Shown here in pieces: positions 34,704-43,839 of a DNA stretch of 64,000 bases. The DNA is taken from assembly GCA_030682795.1 (NCBI GenBank), contig JAUXNJ010000008.1:111725-175724 (forward strand), in the 5' to 3' direction. Made by a program: the position numbers and the translations under genes. Each line of letters begins with the position of its first letter. Position 1 is the stretch's first letter. The notes under the pieces were generated by a model. That model had not been told where the DNA came from, did no database searches, and saw only the letters and a list, made by a program, of their open reading frames with translations. Source of the stretch: Sphingobacteriaceae bacterium. Lineage in GTDB: Bacteria; Bacteroidota; Bacteroidia; UBA7662.

Positions 34704-35997
34704 GTGACTTGGTTGTGGGGGGTAAGACTTCTAAGCACACCAACGAAAGTGCCAACATGCCAAGGCCCATAGGGCTATTAATAAAGGGATTGAGCAGTGA
34801 AATGCCGAACATAAAAAGAGCTGCCATCAAAAACACAAAGGCATTTTCATGAAAAAGGGTTATTTGATGTAATCTGTTGCCAATAGCTTCCCGAAAGCGT
34901 TTTAATAAGCTCCATAATAGCCAAAGCCATAGTAGTAAACCCAGGAGTCCTTGTTTATGGAAAATTTCGAGGTAAGAAATCTCCATATGAATTTGACGTG
35001 AGGGAATACCTTTACCAAGGCCATTTCCTATTAAAAAGCTTTTCAAGGTCAAGTGATCTTCAACTTCTCCCACCTGAATAATACGATCGATGATAGAAGA
35101 TTCACGGGCTTCGAATCCTTGTGAAAACTTGCTTGCCAAGGCACGCTGCCAAGGCTTGAGGTCTTTCGCTTCGTACCTTTTAATGCTCTCCTGTTGGAAA
35201 TGCATAAGCTCAGGGAAATTTTGATGATCAACTTGGCTTACATAAAGACCCACTGAATAAAGACTGGTTAACATAAGCACAATGGCTAGCCAACTTACGG
35301 CACTCCGGCTGTTAAAAAAGATGGTGTAAACCAGGTGAATGCCAAAAATTAAAAGCCAAAAACCTCTTGTAAAAGTGAGTAAAATGGCGAGGTAGATCAG
35401 GAATACCCAAAAGTATTTGCGATACGTTTTTTCCTGAAGCCAAAAAAAGATGCCCACGGGTAAAAAGATAAATCCCTTGTAGAAAAACCCTAAACTGCCG
35501 CGAAAGCTAAGCTCTTCGGTAGGTAAAGTGAGCATGTAAAAGGAAAAACCATGCACGATTTGGTATTTCCAAAGCAGCAGCAAGGTGATGTATGCCACAG
35601 CTAAAAAAGCAGAACTCCACTTCAGGCAAGCGCGCACAAGGAATACTTGTTGTGGACTTTGTATCACCATGCCATAAAAGAGCAAGTTCAGCCAAAATAG
35701 TAACGGCTTGACATCGGTGAGTATGAGTTTTAACGGTGCCTCATTTAAATAACCATGTATGGCACCCAAGACTGTAACACCCAAAAACAAGCCTACATAG
35801 GTGTAAAAACGTTTGGCTGGTTGGTAATTTCCTTTTAAAATATCCCACCATACCACCGCTTGGGTTAAGGCAAACAGCCACATCCGCATGCTGAGTGGAC
35901 CAACAGTCATAAAGCGACCACCTCCACCGATAAAAAGTTCGGTGATGCTAACGATTAATAAAATCGTGCGCCAAGGGTATGTCTTTTTTTCAATCAA
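34690..35997 (-). CDS. O-antigen polymerase/ligase-like membrane protein, 435 aa
   Basis: About ten to twelve hydrophobic helices with a large periplasmic loop (about residues 255-320, YVSQVDHQNFPELMHFQQESIKRY) resemble Wzy polymerases and WaaL ligases. Short Arg motifs such as LTFTRGFWLL fit the family. Wzy is the better guess because a Wzx-type flippase lies in the same cluster. The start is taken as TTG 35997, whose bases overlap the upstream TGA (TTGA), matching the other four-base overlaps here; the frame is open for ten further codons upstream. Confidence 0.75.
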   Translation of the reverse strand: MIEKKTYPWRTILLIVSITELFIGGGGRFMTVGPLSMRMWLFALTQAVVWWDILKGNYQPAKRFYTYVGLFLGVTVLGAIHGYLNEAPLKLILTDVKPLLFWLNLLFYGMVIQSPQQVFLVRACLKWSSAFLAVAYITLLLLWKYQIVHGFSFYMLTLPTEELSFRGSLGFFYKGFIFLPVGIFFWLQEKTYRKYFWVFLIYLAILLTFTRGFWLLIFGIHLVYTIFFNSRSAVSWLAIVLMLTSLYSVGLYVSQVDHQNFPELMHFQQESIKRYEAKDLKPWQRALASKFSQGFEARESSIIDRIIQVGEVEDHLTLKSFLIGNGLGKGIPSRQIHMEISYLEIFHKQGLLGLLLWLWLLWSLLKRFREAIGNRLHQITLFHENAFVFLMAALFMFGISLLNPFINSPMGLGMLALSLVCLEVLPPTTKSHEAH

Positions 35998-36833
35998 TGC
36001 GTGTAAAGAGCCCGCGAAAATACCCAAAAAAATCCAACTCGTCTATAACGAACGCCTAGCAATAAGCTGCGCCATAACATCCAGCCAAGTACAGCGACCT
36101 TTGGGCCGCCTATTCTACAAAAAGCCAGTCCATCACGGCAATACAATTTAAATCGCGCTAAGCGCTGTTCGTAAGTTGCTTTTTCAACACCAGAAAGCCG
36201 ATGTTGAATGCTGCTTTTTACCAATACTCCTTCAGGATAGTGCTGTCTGAAAAAATATAAAAAAGCGGTATCACTAAAATCTAAAGCTACTTCCGGTGGG
36301 TGTCCACCTGTTTGCTGATAAGCACCTACATGCAGCAATAAGCCCGCGTTGATGGGTGCAAATGCGCGTAAACTGAAAACAGTTGGCGGCGACTTTGTGC
36401 TGGTCCATGCCCGTCCCCAGCGCAAGGGTGCAGGCGATAGTACCACGGAAGCTTGTTTCACCAAAGGCGCAAATAGTTTTTGATTGGGATATTGGGCTAC
36501 TGCTCGCGCATACCCCTCAAACCAATCACTGTCAAAAACACTGTCTTGGTCTAATAGCAATAGCCAATCTTTCCCTAGCTCGACTGCTAGGTTGGCCGCC
36601 CGCAAGTAGGCCGTACTTACACCTGGGTTTTCGGGATGATGCTCGTAATGCACGCCCTTTGGTAACATCGATGCTGGTGTAGCACTGTTGTCGAACACCA
36701 GCCATTGCAGTTGCTGACCTGCTTCACTCGCTTGCAAAGACAGCCAGCTTGCCGTGTCTACTGGCGAGCTTCCATAGGTTACCAGTACCGCCAATAGGTT
36801 CTGTGGGTCGAGGGTGCTTAAAGTTTCAGCCAT
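35994..36833 (-). CDS. GT2 family glycosyltransferase, rhamnosyltransferase-like, 279 aa
   Basis: The protein begins with a short N-terminal stretch, then LLAVLVTYGSSPVD and the motif LLLLDQDSVF, typical of RfbF/WbbL-like rhamnosyltransferases, where LLxDQDS replaces DxD. NPGVSTAYLRAANLA and the C-terminal RHYPEGVLVKSSIQHRLSG support this. ATG 36833 overlaps the upstream gene end by 16 nt. Rhamnose as donor is family-based inference. Confidence 0.82.
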   Translation of the reverse strand: MAETLSTLDPQNLLAVLVTYGSSPVDTASWLSLQASEAGQQLQWLVFDNSATPASMLPKGVHYEHHPENPGVSTAYLRAANLAVELGKDWLLLLDQDSVFDSDWFEGYARAVAQYPNQKLFAPLVKQASVVLSPAPLRWGRAWTSTKSPPTVFSLRAFAPINAGLLLHVGAYQQTGGHPPEVALDFSDTAFLYFFRQHYPEGVLVKSSIQHRLSGVEKATYEQRLARFKLYCRDGLAFCRIGGPKVAVLGWMLWRSLLLGVRYRRVGFFWVFSRALYTH

Positions 36834-37705
36834 GCTCGTAGTTTCCAATATAAAAAACGCACTCCTTCTTGTGCAGCCAGAGGATGTTTTAACAAGATTC
36901 TCGCTGCCGAGTAGTTCTTGGTTACAATTAATTGACTGCTTTGACCCACCAATTGGCGCGCCAAATAGCGCTGCACCTCAGCCTGTTGAGGATGCCCTGT
37001 TGCCAAAGCATTTATGCGAGGAATAAAAGGCCAAACATCAGGTTGAACCTTATTTTTTGTTGCCATATTTGCCGCGTCCTGATGATAATAAGCCAATATT
37101 TCCGAATCAAAAGCCACCGGATATTGCAAGGCAATGCGTGCCCACAGGTCTTGGTCCTCCCCAATGCTTTCTCCAATGGCAAAGCCACCTGTTTTTTGAC
37201 ATATTTCAGCAGGAATACCTACCGAGGAAGCCGTTGCCAGCATATCACCTCGTGCTACTGTAGCAAAATAATTTGGAACATAACCGCGTGAGAATTGCCT
37301 TAACCCCGGATGTTTTGGGCGTTGTAAACGATCACCCCATTTAAATGCATAGCCCAATGCATACCAGCCGGCATTTGGAAAGTCGGTGATTAGGGCTTCG
37401 AGTTTGGCTAAAAAGGTAGTTTCCCAGCTGTCGTCCGCATCTAAAAAAACCACAAATTGTCCTTGTGCAGCTGCAATACCAGCATTTCGCGCATGGGATA
37501 CACCCCGTTCAGGTATGTTTAACAAACGAACATTATTGCCAAAAGCTTGGGCGAGGGCGGGACCGCCATCGGTGCTGCCATTATCAATAACCAATACTTC
37601 AAAGGCCGCTCTGGTTTGATTTGCAACACTTTGCAGACTGCGCAATAGGGTAGCCTCTTTGTTATAAAGCGGAATCACAACCGAAAAGCGTATTGTATTA
37701 AACAT
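36818..37705 (-). CDS. GT2 family glycosyltransferase, 295 aa
   Basis: A GT-A transferase with FSVVIPLYNKEATLLRSL, VIDNGSTDGG, ARNAGIAAAQG and the metal motif VFLDADDSW, followed by GEDQDLWARIAL. The middle lacks the cysteine or sensor additions of other families, and no membrane helix is clear. ATG 37705 is preferred over an upstream ATG because it overlaps the previous stop by only eight bases. It acts in the same unit as its neighbours. Confidence 0.87.
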   Translation of the reverse strand: MFNTIRFSVVIPLYNKEATLLRSLQSVANQTRAAFEVLVIDNGSTDGGPALAQAFGNNVRLLNIPERGVSHARNAGIAAAQGQFVVFLDADDSWETTFLAKLEALITDFPNAGWYALGYAFKWGDRLQRPKHPGLRQFSRGYVPNYFATVARGDMLATASSVGIPAEICQKTGGFAIGESIGEDQDLWARIALQYPVAFDSEILAYYHQDAANMATKNKVQPDVWPFIPRINALATGHPQQAEVQRYLARQLVGQSSQLIVTKNYSAARILLKHPLAAQEGVRFLYWKLRAWLKL

Positions 37706-38564
37706 ACCACATTTGAATTGCGGCTTGGCGGAAGTAGGCTTTACCGCTGCCAAATGAGCGCGAAAAATAGAAAAAGCTAAGTAAAAAGCGGCAATACCAG
37801 CTCCCTAACCTGCCCGTTAGCTTCCGATAATAGTATACCCTGCTTTTTTCAAAGAGTAATATTTTAGCAAGTGATACTTTGTGATCGGCTGTGCCCACGT
37901 GATGAATGATAGCAGGATGGGCAAGTATTACCCTTAGTAAACCATTTTTTTGCATCCGATACTGCCATTCAGTTTCTTCATAAAATAGAAAAAAGACAGG
38001 GTCAAAGCCTCCTACAGCTTCGTAAGTACTGCGGGGTAAAAACAAATCCGCACCAGAAACATAATCCACGATTGTATAATGCGCTTTTTTTCGCTCTTTG
38101 AGGCGGTATGGAAACAATTTAGCCGGCAAGAGGTCTAAGCTCAGTTCCATTAAATTGGGAAAATTACCCGCGCTTACTTCAGGATTTAAATTCGGACTTA
38201 ATAAGGGGAAACCAACTACGCCAACACCGGCAGCATGTTCGCTTTCATAAAACTGCAAACCCGCCCCCATGGCATCTCCGAGCAATTCGGTGTCGGGATT
38301 GAGTAAGAAGAAGTAATCGCCTTGGGCTTGCTGCATGCCTAAATTATTGGCACGCCCAAAGCCAAGGTTTTCACCGGCTTCAATAAGTTTAACCCAGTCA
38401 AATTCGCTTTTTAGCATGGCAATCGTGCTGTCTGAGGAGGCATTGTCTACCACAATAACCTCGTCTCGTGCTGGCTGCAGGTACACCTGCAGCTTTTGCA
38501 AGCACACCCGTAGATAGCTTTCGCAATTGTAAGAAACGATGATGATGCTTATGCGGGCCGACAT
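37698..38564 (-). CDS. GT2 family glycosyltransferase, 288 aa
   Basis: The fold starts ISIIIVSYNCESYL, with VVDNASSDSTIAML, GENLGFGRANNLGMQQAQGDYFFLLNPDTEL and FFLFYEETEWQYRMQKNG, the standard signatures of rhamnosyltransferase-like GT2 proteins. Basic and aromatic residues dominate the C-terminus (RFLLSFFYFSRSFGSGKAYF), which may touch the membrane. ATG 38564 gives a 16-nt overlap with the methyltransferase gene and begins right at the fold. Confidence 0.88.
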   Translation of the reverse strand: MSARISIIIVSYNCESYLRVCLQKLQVYLQPARDEVIVVDNASSDSTIAMLKSEFDWVKLIEAGENLGFGRANNLGMQQAQGDYFFLLNPDTELLGDAMGAGLQFYESEHAAGVGVVGFPLLSPNLNPEVSAGNFPNLMELSLDLLPAKLFPYRLKERKKAHYTIVDYVSGADLFLPRSTYEAVGGFDPVFFLFYEETEWQYRMQKNGLLRVILAHPAIIHHVGTADHKVSLAKILLFEKSRVYYYRKLTGRLGSWYCRFLLSFFYFSRSFGSGKAYFRQAAIQMWYV

Positions 38565-39187
38565 ACTTGAGCAACTAAGCCATACTGCATGGGTAAAAAA
38601 TCGCGGGTGTAGCCAAAGGTCAAGGCATTCATCATGCGCCATTTAAAACTGTCGATGGCATTCAAGGGCTGGCAGGTTTGAACCTCTAGTCCGCAATCTT
38701 CAAACATCTTTAGCATGCTTTTTTTGGTAAAGAATCGCATGTGTGTACGGTCTAAAATGCCAGCATCGGTATAAATCCAATCCTTGGTTTTAAAAAGCAG
38801 CAGGACGTTTTCGGCGAACAAAAAATTAGGTATGCTCGCATAAATACGAGCCCCAGCTGCGAGATGTGGCTGAATATCCCGGAGTGTTTGCCAGGGGTCC
38901 ACCATGTGCTCCAGCACATCATTAAAAAAAACAGCATCAAAATAAGCCAGTGGCAGTTGTGAGCCTACAGCTTCGAAAGTGCCAAGCAATACAGTATGCA
39001 ATGATTTTCTCGCTTCTTCGGCTGCGTGAGCATCCATTTCCAGGCCCCAGGCTTCGGCATCAAACCGTTGCGACAAGGCCGTTGCAAACCGGCCTTCTCC
39101 ACAGCCAATATCTAATAAGCGATTGGGCTTATGCTGCACCAAGTCCATTATTTCTTCTCGATTATGGGTATAGTAGGTAGTATTCAT
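38549..39187 (-). CDS. SAM-dependent class I methyltransferase, 212 aa
   Basis: A Rossmann methyltransferase with motif I LLDIGCGEGRFATAL, an acidic end of strand 2 (GLEMD) and VFFNDVLEHMVDPWQTL, typical of methyltransferase type-11/23 enzymes. Its place between the flippase and glycosyltransferase genes suggests it methylates a sugar or caps the chain. It overlaps the flippase stop by four bases. Confidence 0.87.
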   Translation of the reverse strand: MNTTYYTHNREEIMDLVQHKPNRLLDIGCGEGRFATALSQRFDAEAWGLEMDAHAAEEARKSLHTVLLGTFEAVGSQLPLAYFDAVFFNDVLEHMVDPWQTLRDIQPHLAAGARIYASIPNFLFAENVLLLFKTKDWIYTDAGILDRTHMRFFTKKSMLKMFEDCGLEVQTCQPLNAIDSFKWRMMNALTFGYTRDFLPMQYGLVAQVCRPA

Positions 39188-40482
39188 GTAGATTTTTTGG
39201 ATTTCCAGATTTGTAATTCGGGGTATCTTTTTTCAGTGCCCCACATTAATCCCAAAGCTATTACAAGTTCGGCAACTAATAGAGAGACGCCAGTGCCCAT
39301 TTCTTGCCAAGCAGCGGCAAGCAAGCTGTTTAAGACCACGCCCATAAAAGCAGCTACCAACATTACACGCGAATACCATTGTTGTTGATGTGCGGCAAGT
39401 AACATTTGGTAAGACGGCATGTTGAGGCCAATAAAAAGCGGTAATGGCAACAGCAAATAAAGCAGCTGAAGCACCGCCGCATCATTTTTACCCGTAAGTA
39501 AATATACTAATTGTGGAGCAGTCAGGTAAAGCAGCGCAATGCTTAAAAGCAAACCGAGCAGCAGGACGGTCATTATTTTCCTTAGGAAAGTGCTGATGGC
39601 TCCAAATCCCTGTGTGGTTAATTGGCTTACTTTAGGATAGATAACAGAAAACAGTGTGCTCAAGCCCAGTCTAAAAACCAAGAGTACCTTTTCAACAGCT
39701 GCAAATACGCCCATGCTCCTATCTCCCGCAAAAAAGCCCAAGATCAACATGGCGCTATTGGTGTAAATGGCAACACTCAAGCTGCTGATAAAAACGGGCC
39801 AACCCTGTTTTAAACTCTGTTTTACTGGTCCCCAGCCCGGAAGTTGGAATCTCAATTGATATCGGTACAGTACAAAAAGAAAGCCTGTAACCGCTGCCAG
39901 AAACTGACAACCTACATAAAAAAGCAATAACAGCCACAACTGATCGGCTGAATTGATGAAGGAAAACACCAAAACAACATAAATCGCTTTATTGAAAAAA
40001 CTCAACCAGGCCAAGGTACGGAAAGCTTGTACCCCTTGTAAAAACCAAGTTGGAAGCAGCATATTGGCGGGTACTTGTAAAAACACCAATAACCAAATGG
40101 TAAAATGAATGTTTCTGTCTGGAAGCAAGGTATAAAGCACCACTAAGACTAAAAAAGCGGGAAGCAAAAGCAAAATTTGGGTACTCCATTTGATGCTGAA
40201 CAACTTTGAAAGTGCCGCAGCATCGTTTTTTTGAGTAGCTACATCCCTGGTGCCAGTTAGCGTTAATCCATAATCAACTAAAACTACTAAAAAGCCAGAA
40301 ACTGCTAAAAGGTAATTAAAAACCCCAAAAGTATCCAGACCCATTGCGCGAATGAGGTAGGGAAATGTAAATAGCGGCATCAGGACGTTCAAAGCTTGTA
40401 CGGCTGACATTGAAAAAAAATGACCAATCAGCGGGCTTTGAAACTTGCGTAGTGAGTTTTTCAGATATTTGGTGTTTTGCAT
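39184..40482 (-). CDS. Wzx-type polysaccharide flippase, 432 aa
   Basis: About twelve hydrophobic helices begin with VQALNVLMPLFTFPYLIRAMGLDTFGVFNYLLA, the typical start of the O-antigen/teichoic acid exporter family in the MOP superfamily. It should flip lipid-linked repeat units across the inner membrane. It is the first gene of the eight-gene minus-strand cluster. ATG 40482 fits other flippases with a short cytoplasmic tail before helix 1. A possible imperfect -7 element (TAAGTTTA) lies directly against the start. Confidence 0.9.
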   Translation of the reverse strand: MQNTKYLKNSLRKFQSPLIGHFFSMSAVQALNVLMPLFTFPYLIRAMGLDTFGVFNYLLAVSGFLVVLVDYGLTLTGTRDVATQKNDAAALSKLFSIKWSTQILLLLPAFLVLVVLYTLLPDRNIHFTIWLLVFLQVPANMLLPTWFLQGVQAFRTLAWLSFFNKAIYVVLVFSFINSADQLWLLLLFYVGCQFLAAVTGFLFVLYRYQLRFQLPGWGPVKQSLKQGWPVFISSLSVAIYTNSAMLILGFFAGDRSMGVFAAVEKVLLVFRLGLSTLFSVIYPKVSQLTTQGFGAISTFLRKIMTVLLLGLLLSIALLYLTAPQLVYLLTGKNDAAVLQLLYLLLPLPLFIGLNMPSYQMLLAAHQQQWYSRVMLVAAFMGVVLNSLLAAAWQEMGTGVSLLVAELVIALGLMWGTEKRYPELQIWKSKKST

Positions 40483-40508
40483 GTAAACTTAGTATAATAT
40501 CCTGCGTT

Positions 40509-40979
40509 TTGGAAACCGTACTCCTCGCTTTGGCCTTCCTATTAGCTACAACAGGGCTTTTGGGCAGTTTTTTGCCTGTTTTGCCCGGGCCACCCCTGTC
40601 ATTTTTGGGCCTAGCTGTACTTTGGTTTACCGAACAACATCAGCCTAGTACCTCTTTATTAGGTACACACTTCATTGCCGCTACGGTTATCACTTTGCTC
40701 GATTACTACGTGCCAATTTACGGTACGAGGCATTTTGGCGGCTCGCAAGCGGGTACAAGAGGAGCAACGGTTGGCTTGGTAATAGGATTATTTTTAGGGC
40801 CACTTGGTATTGTTTTAGGGCCTTTTATCGGAGCCTTGCTTGCTGAAATGATGGCAGGAACACGTATTAATCGTGCTTTTCGCTCGGCTTTGGGGGCATT
40901 CCTTGGCTTCCTGGCTGGCGTTTTAATGAAAGTTGCCTATGCACTCATCGTCTTTTATCAGATTTTTCGGTTGATTTAG
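40509..40979 (+). CDS. DUF456 membrane protein, about 156 aa
   Basis: The protein is nearly all membrane helices. TTGLLGSFLPVLPGPPLSFLGL and the glycine-rich TRGATVGLVIGLFLGPLGIVLGPFIGALLAEM are characteristic of DUF456, a small family of unknown function. No ATG is available in the plausible start region, so TTG 40509 (reading M-E-T-V-L-L) is my choice. The frame is open further upstream into the divergent flippase gene, which is not expected to be coding. Confidence 0.78.
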   Translation: METVLLALAFLLATTGLLGSFLPVLPGPPLSFLGLAVLWFTEQHQPSTSLLGTHFIAATVITLLDYYVPIYGTRHFGGSQAGTRGATVGLVIGLFLGPLGIVLGPFIGALLAEMMAGTRINRAFRSALGAFLGFLAGVLMKVAYALIVFYQIFRLI

Positions 40980-41050
40980 ATTTTTGGTACAATACTTGTT
41001 TTGCTCGAAGCATCCAAATCAAAACCCGAATCCTTAACTTAGTCAGCCAT

Positions 41051-42451
41051 ATGCTATCCTCTATCAAACCGCTGCTTTTCCTGTTGCTTATCACCGCACT
41101 GCTGGCTTGTTCGCCAAGCCGCAGCTTCACCAAGCAAGGAAAAAAATTAGCTGCCGCAGGTTTACATGATGAAGCAAGCTTGGCTTATATGCAGGCCTTG
41201 GGACATGACCGCACCAATATTGATGCCCGGGTGGGTTTGCGCCTTTCGGGCCAACAAGCGCTAAATACTTATTTAGATCGCTTTTTTCGTGCCCACGGTC
41301 AACAGCAATACAAAGAATCGGTATATGCCTACCGCAAGGCCGATCAATTTTATAAAGATGTAACGGCGCTCAACATCGAGTTGGAGTTCCCACCCTATTA
41401 CAAGCAGAATTATGAAGAGGATCTGGGGATTTATCTGGAGGGTTTGTATGCACAAGGTCAAAATCATTTGAAAGCAGAGCGCTTTCAGGAAGCAGAAACA
41501 CTTTTTAAAGAAATTACCTCCCTCCAGCCGGGGTACAAAGACGTGGGTAATTTAAAGATGATGTCGAAAATCATCCCCGCCTACGAAGCCGGTCAGCGCG
41601 CTTTTGAAGCCGAGCAATACCGGAAAGCTTTTGGGCATTTTAATGAGGTATTCACACTCAATCCCACCTACCAAGACGTGGTGGCATTGCGCCGTGTATC
41701 CAAAGAACGGGCTACCCTTACGGTTGCGGTGATGCCTTTCGAAAACAGCCTGTCTTACGCCTACGCCACTAACCTCACCTCTTTTGTGGTGAGTGAATTA
41801 TCAAAAGCTAACAACGAATTTTTGGTGATTATCGACCGTGAGCATACCGACAAAATCATCAAAGAACAAAAATTCAACCTGGCCTTTGGTGGAGATGAGG
41901 GCAACAGTATGCGGGTGGGGGAGTTGATGGGCGCCAAGCTCATTCTCACAGGCCGCTTGCTCGACATGGGTGTAGCTAACCCCAATATGCAGCAGCGTGA
42001 AAAGACTGGCTACGAGTCCTACATCGAAAAGGTATATAACGCCGAAAAGAAACGTACAGAAAACATCACCCGCTACCGCAAAGTGATGTACACTGAATTC
42101 AACGGCAGCAGCTCAGTGCGCATGAAAGTGCAATATCAACTTATCAACGCCGAAACGGGTACAATTCTGCTCTCGGATGTGTTTGAAGAAGCCGAGCGTG
42201 ATGAAGTAGCTTACATCAGTTACGATGGCAACGCACGCAATTTATTCGCTGGTGTTTGGAAATCACGTAACGAAGCGCATCCTTCGGATCGTGTTTATCA
42301 GAGTTTTTCGGAAAAGCGCAAAGTAGACGAGTTACTCAGCGGTAAACGCGAGTTTAGGCCTATAAATAATATGTTGATTGATCTTCAGGGGCGTATTAGT
42401 GAAAAGCTTACCCAGCAAGTGGTACAATATGAAATGCAACGCGGCCAATGA
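41051..42451 (+). CDS. TPR lipoprotein with CsgG/LpoB-like domain, 466 aa
   Basis: A lipobox LLAC (Cys20) anchors the protein. TPR-like helical repeats cover about residues 28-215 (KLAAAGLHDEASLAYMQAL, AERFQEAETLFKEITSLQP, AEQYRKAFGHFNEVFTLNP). A CsgG/LpoB-like domain follows, about 225-400: LTVAVMPFENSL, FVVSELSKANNEFLVIIDRE and GAKLILTGRLLDMG. CsgG is the curli export channel and LpoB an activator of peptidoglycan synthase; which role applies is unclear. It heads an operon with two LPP20-like lipoproteins, the next start overlapping by four bases. Confidence 0.85.
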   Translation: MLSSIKPLLFLLLITALLACSPSRSFTKQGKKLAAAGLHDEASLAYMQALGHDRTNIDARVGLRLSGQQALNTYLDRFFRAHGQQQYKESVYAYRKADQFYKDVTALNIELEFPPYYKQNYEEDLGIYLEGLYAQGQNHLKAERFQEAETLFKEITSLQPGYKDVGNLKMMSKIIPAYEAGQRAFEAEQYRKAFGHFNEVFTLNPTYQDVVALRRVSKERATLTVAVMPFENSLSYAYATNLTSFVVSELSKANNEFLVIIDREHTDKIIKEQKFNLAFGGDEGNSMRVGELMGAKLILTGRLLDMGVANPNMQQREKTGYESYIEKVYNAEKKRTENITRYRKVMYTEFNGSSSVRMKVQYQLINAETGTILLSDVFEEAERDEVAYISYDGNARNLFAGVWKSRNEAHPSDRVYQSFSEKRKVDELLSGKREFRPINNMLIDLQGRISEKLTQQVVQYEMQRGQ

Positions 42452-43827
42452 AAAAGTTATCCTACTTAATCCTGGTGTTGATGCTGGCATCTTGTGCGCC
42501 CAAAACCAAGCCAGAAGTTCAGCAGCCCGCCCCTCGTCCTAGCTGGGTACAGCAGCGTCCGATAGAACCTGGCTATTACACGGGTATCGGAGTTGTGCGT
42601 AAAAACAACGGTGGATTTGATCACCTTGAGCAAGCAAAAAAAAATGCCTTCAACGACCTGGTGTCGCAAATTCAGGTAACGGTGCAAGCCAACTCCATTC
42701 AGTCGCAACTAGAGCGCAACCGGGAGTTCAGTGATGAGTTTCGGTCGTTTACCCGGCTGTCGTCGAATGTGGCCATTGAAGACTACGAGCTGGTGGATAG
42801 CTGGCAAAACGAGACCGAATACTGGGTGTATTACCGCCTTTCAATAGCCAGTTTCCGGGAACAAAAGGAACGCCGTATGCGGGTTGCCATCGATCAGAGT
42901 GTGGATGCCATGGGGCGTGCTAAGCGCGCCGAACAGGCAGGTAATTTGATGGAGGCCTACGATTTTTACTTCCGGGCTCTGGAGGCGGTTAAAGCCTATG
43001 TAGGAGAGCCTTTGCGGTATGAAAATGCTGGCAGCCAACAGTTTTTAGGAAATGATTTGCTTACAGCAATCAATCAGTTATCGCGCAACATCGCCATTCG
43101 GGTGAATGTGAGCAATGTGAAAACCAGGGTAGGCATGGCTTTGGCAGAAGAATTAGTTATCAGTGTGGCATATCCACGGGTTAATGGCAAGCCAGCGGCA
43201 AATTTCCCGCTTAAAATCCACTTCACCCAAGGAGCTGGCACAATAATTGGGAATACTGTTACCGATGAAAATGGTCTTTGCCGCATTCGCATCGCCAACA
43301 TCACTGCACGAGACGCGTTGCAGGAATTATTGATAGAACCGGATTTAGAAGGTCTGCTGGCTAATGACCGCTCAAGACAGCTTTGGCTGAAGGTCATCGA
43401 CCCGCAGTCGCTTCCTCGCGAAAAGGTAATCATTGAAGTAAGTCGCCCAGTACTCCATGTTTTAGGCAACGAGCAGCAATTTGGCAACAAACGCCAAGTG
43501 GAGGTGCTTCAAGGAGCGGCCAAACAGCGCCTTTCGAAAGAAGGTATTCGCTTTTCGGAGCGCAGTGAAGCAGTAGATTATCGCCTCATTATTGAGTCTA
43601 ATACCCGACAAGGCAGCGTGGCCAATGGCATGTATACTGCCTTGCTAGATGTGAAAATAGTACTCATCGATGCTCAAGGAAACGAAAAGTATGCCCAAAC
43701 CCTCAGCGGCATCCGTGGCGTGCAACTCGATTATCCACGAGCAGCCGAAGCCGCCTACCGCCGGGCAGCTGAAGACCTCGAGTTATCTGTGATACCAAAA
43801 ATGTTAAACGTAATCTATAACCTTTAA
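42448..43827 (+). CDS. LPP20-family lipoprotein, 459 aa
   Basis: The lipobox is LASC (Cys16). Residues of about 30-140 match the LPP20 pattern: RPSWVQQRP, YYTGIGVV, EQAKKNAFNDLVSQIQVTVQ and YWVYYRLS. An additional C-terminal half with beta-type regions carries a possible Ig-like segment (FPLKIHFTQGAGTIIGNTVTDENGLCRIRI) and a final region of LPP20/CsgG type. It is coupled to the CsgG-like gene (ATGA) and followed 12 nt later by a second LPP20-like gene. The three products are likely to form one envelope complex. Confidence 0.82.
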   Translation: MKKLSYLILVLMLASCAPKTKPEVQQPAPRPSWVQQRPIEPGYYTGIGVVRKNNGGFDHLEQAKKNAFNDLVSQIQVTVQANSIQSQLERNREFSDEFRSFTRLSSNVAIEDYELVDSWQNETEYWVYYRLSIASFREQKERRMRVAIDQSVDAMGRAKRAEQAGNLMEAYDFYFRALEAVKAYVGEPLRYENAGSQQFLGNDLLTAINQLSRNIAIRVNVSNVKTRVGMALAEELVISVAYPRVNGKPAANFPLKIHFTQGAGTIIGNTVTDENGLCRIRIANITARDALQELLIEPDLEGLLANDRSRQLWLKVIDPQSLPREKVIIEVSRPVLHVLGNEQQFGNKRQVEVLQGAAKQRLSKEGIRFSERSEAVDYRLIIESNTRQGSVANGMYTALLDVKIVLIDAQGNEKYAQTLSGIRGVQLDYPRAAEAAYRRAAEDLELSVIPKMLNVIYNL

Positions 43828-43839
43828 ATAAACCACAAC

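Noticed and set aside
36818..37753. Longer N-termini for the GT2 genes starting at 37753, 38642 and 36848.
   Set aside because: The extra residues precede the glycosyltransferase fold and would increase overlaps to 50-94 bases; the inner ATGs give short overlaps like the rest of the cluster.
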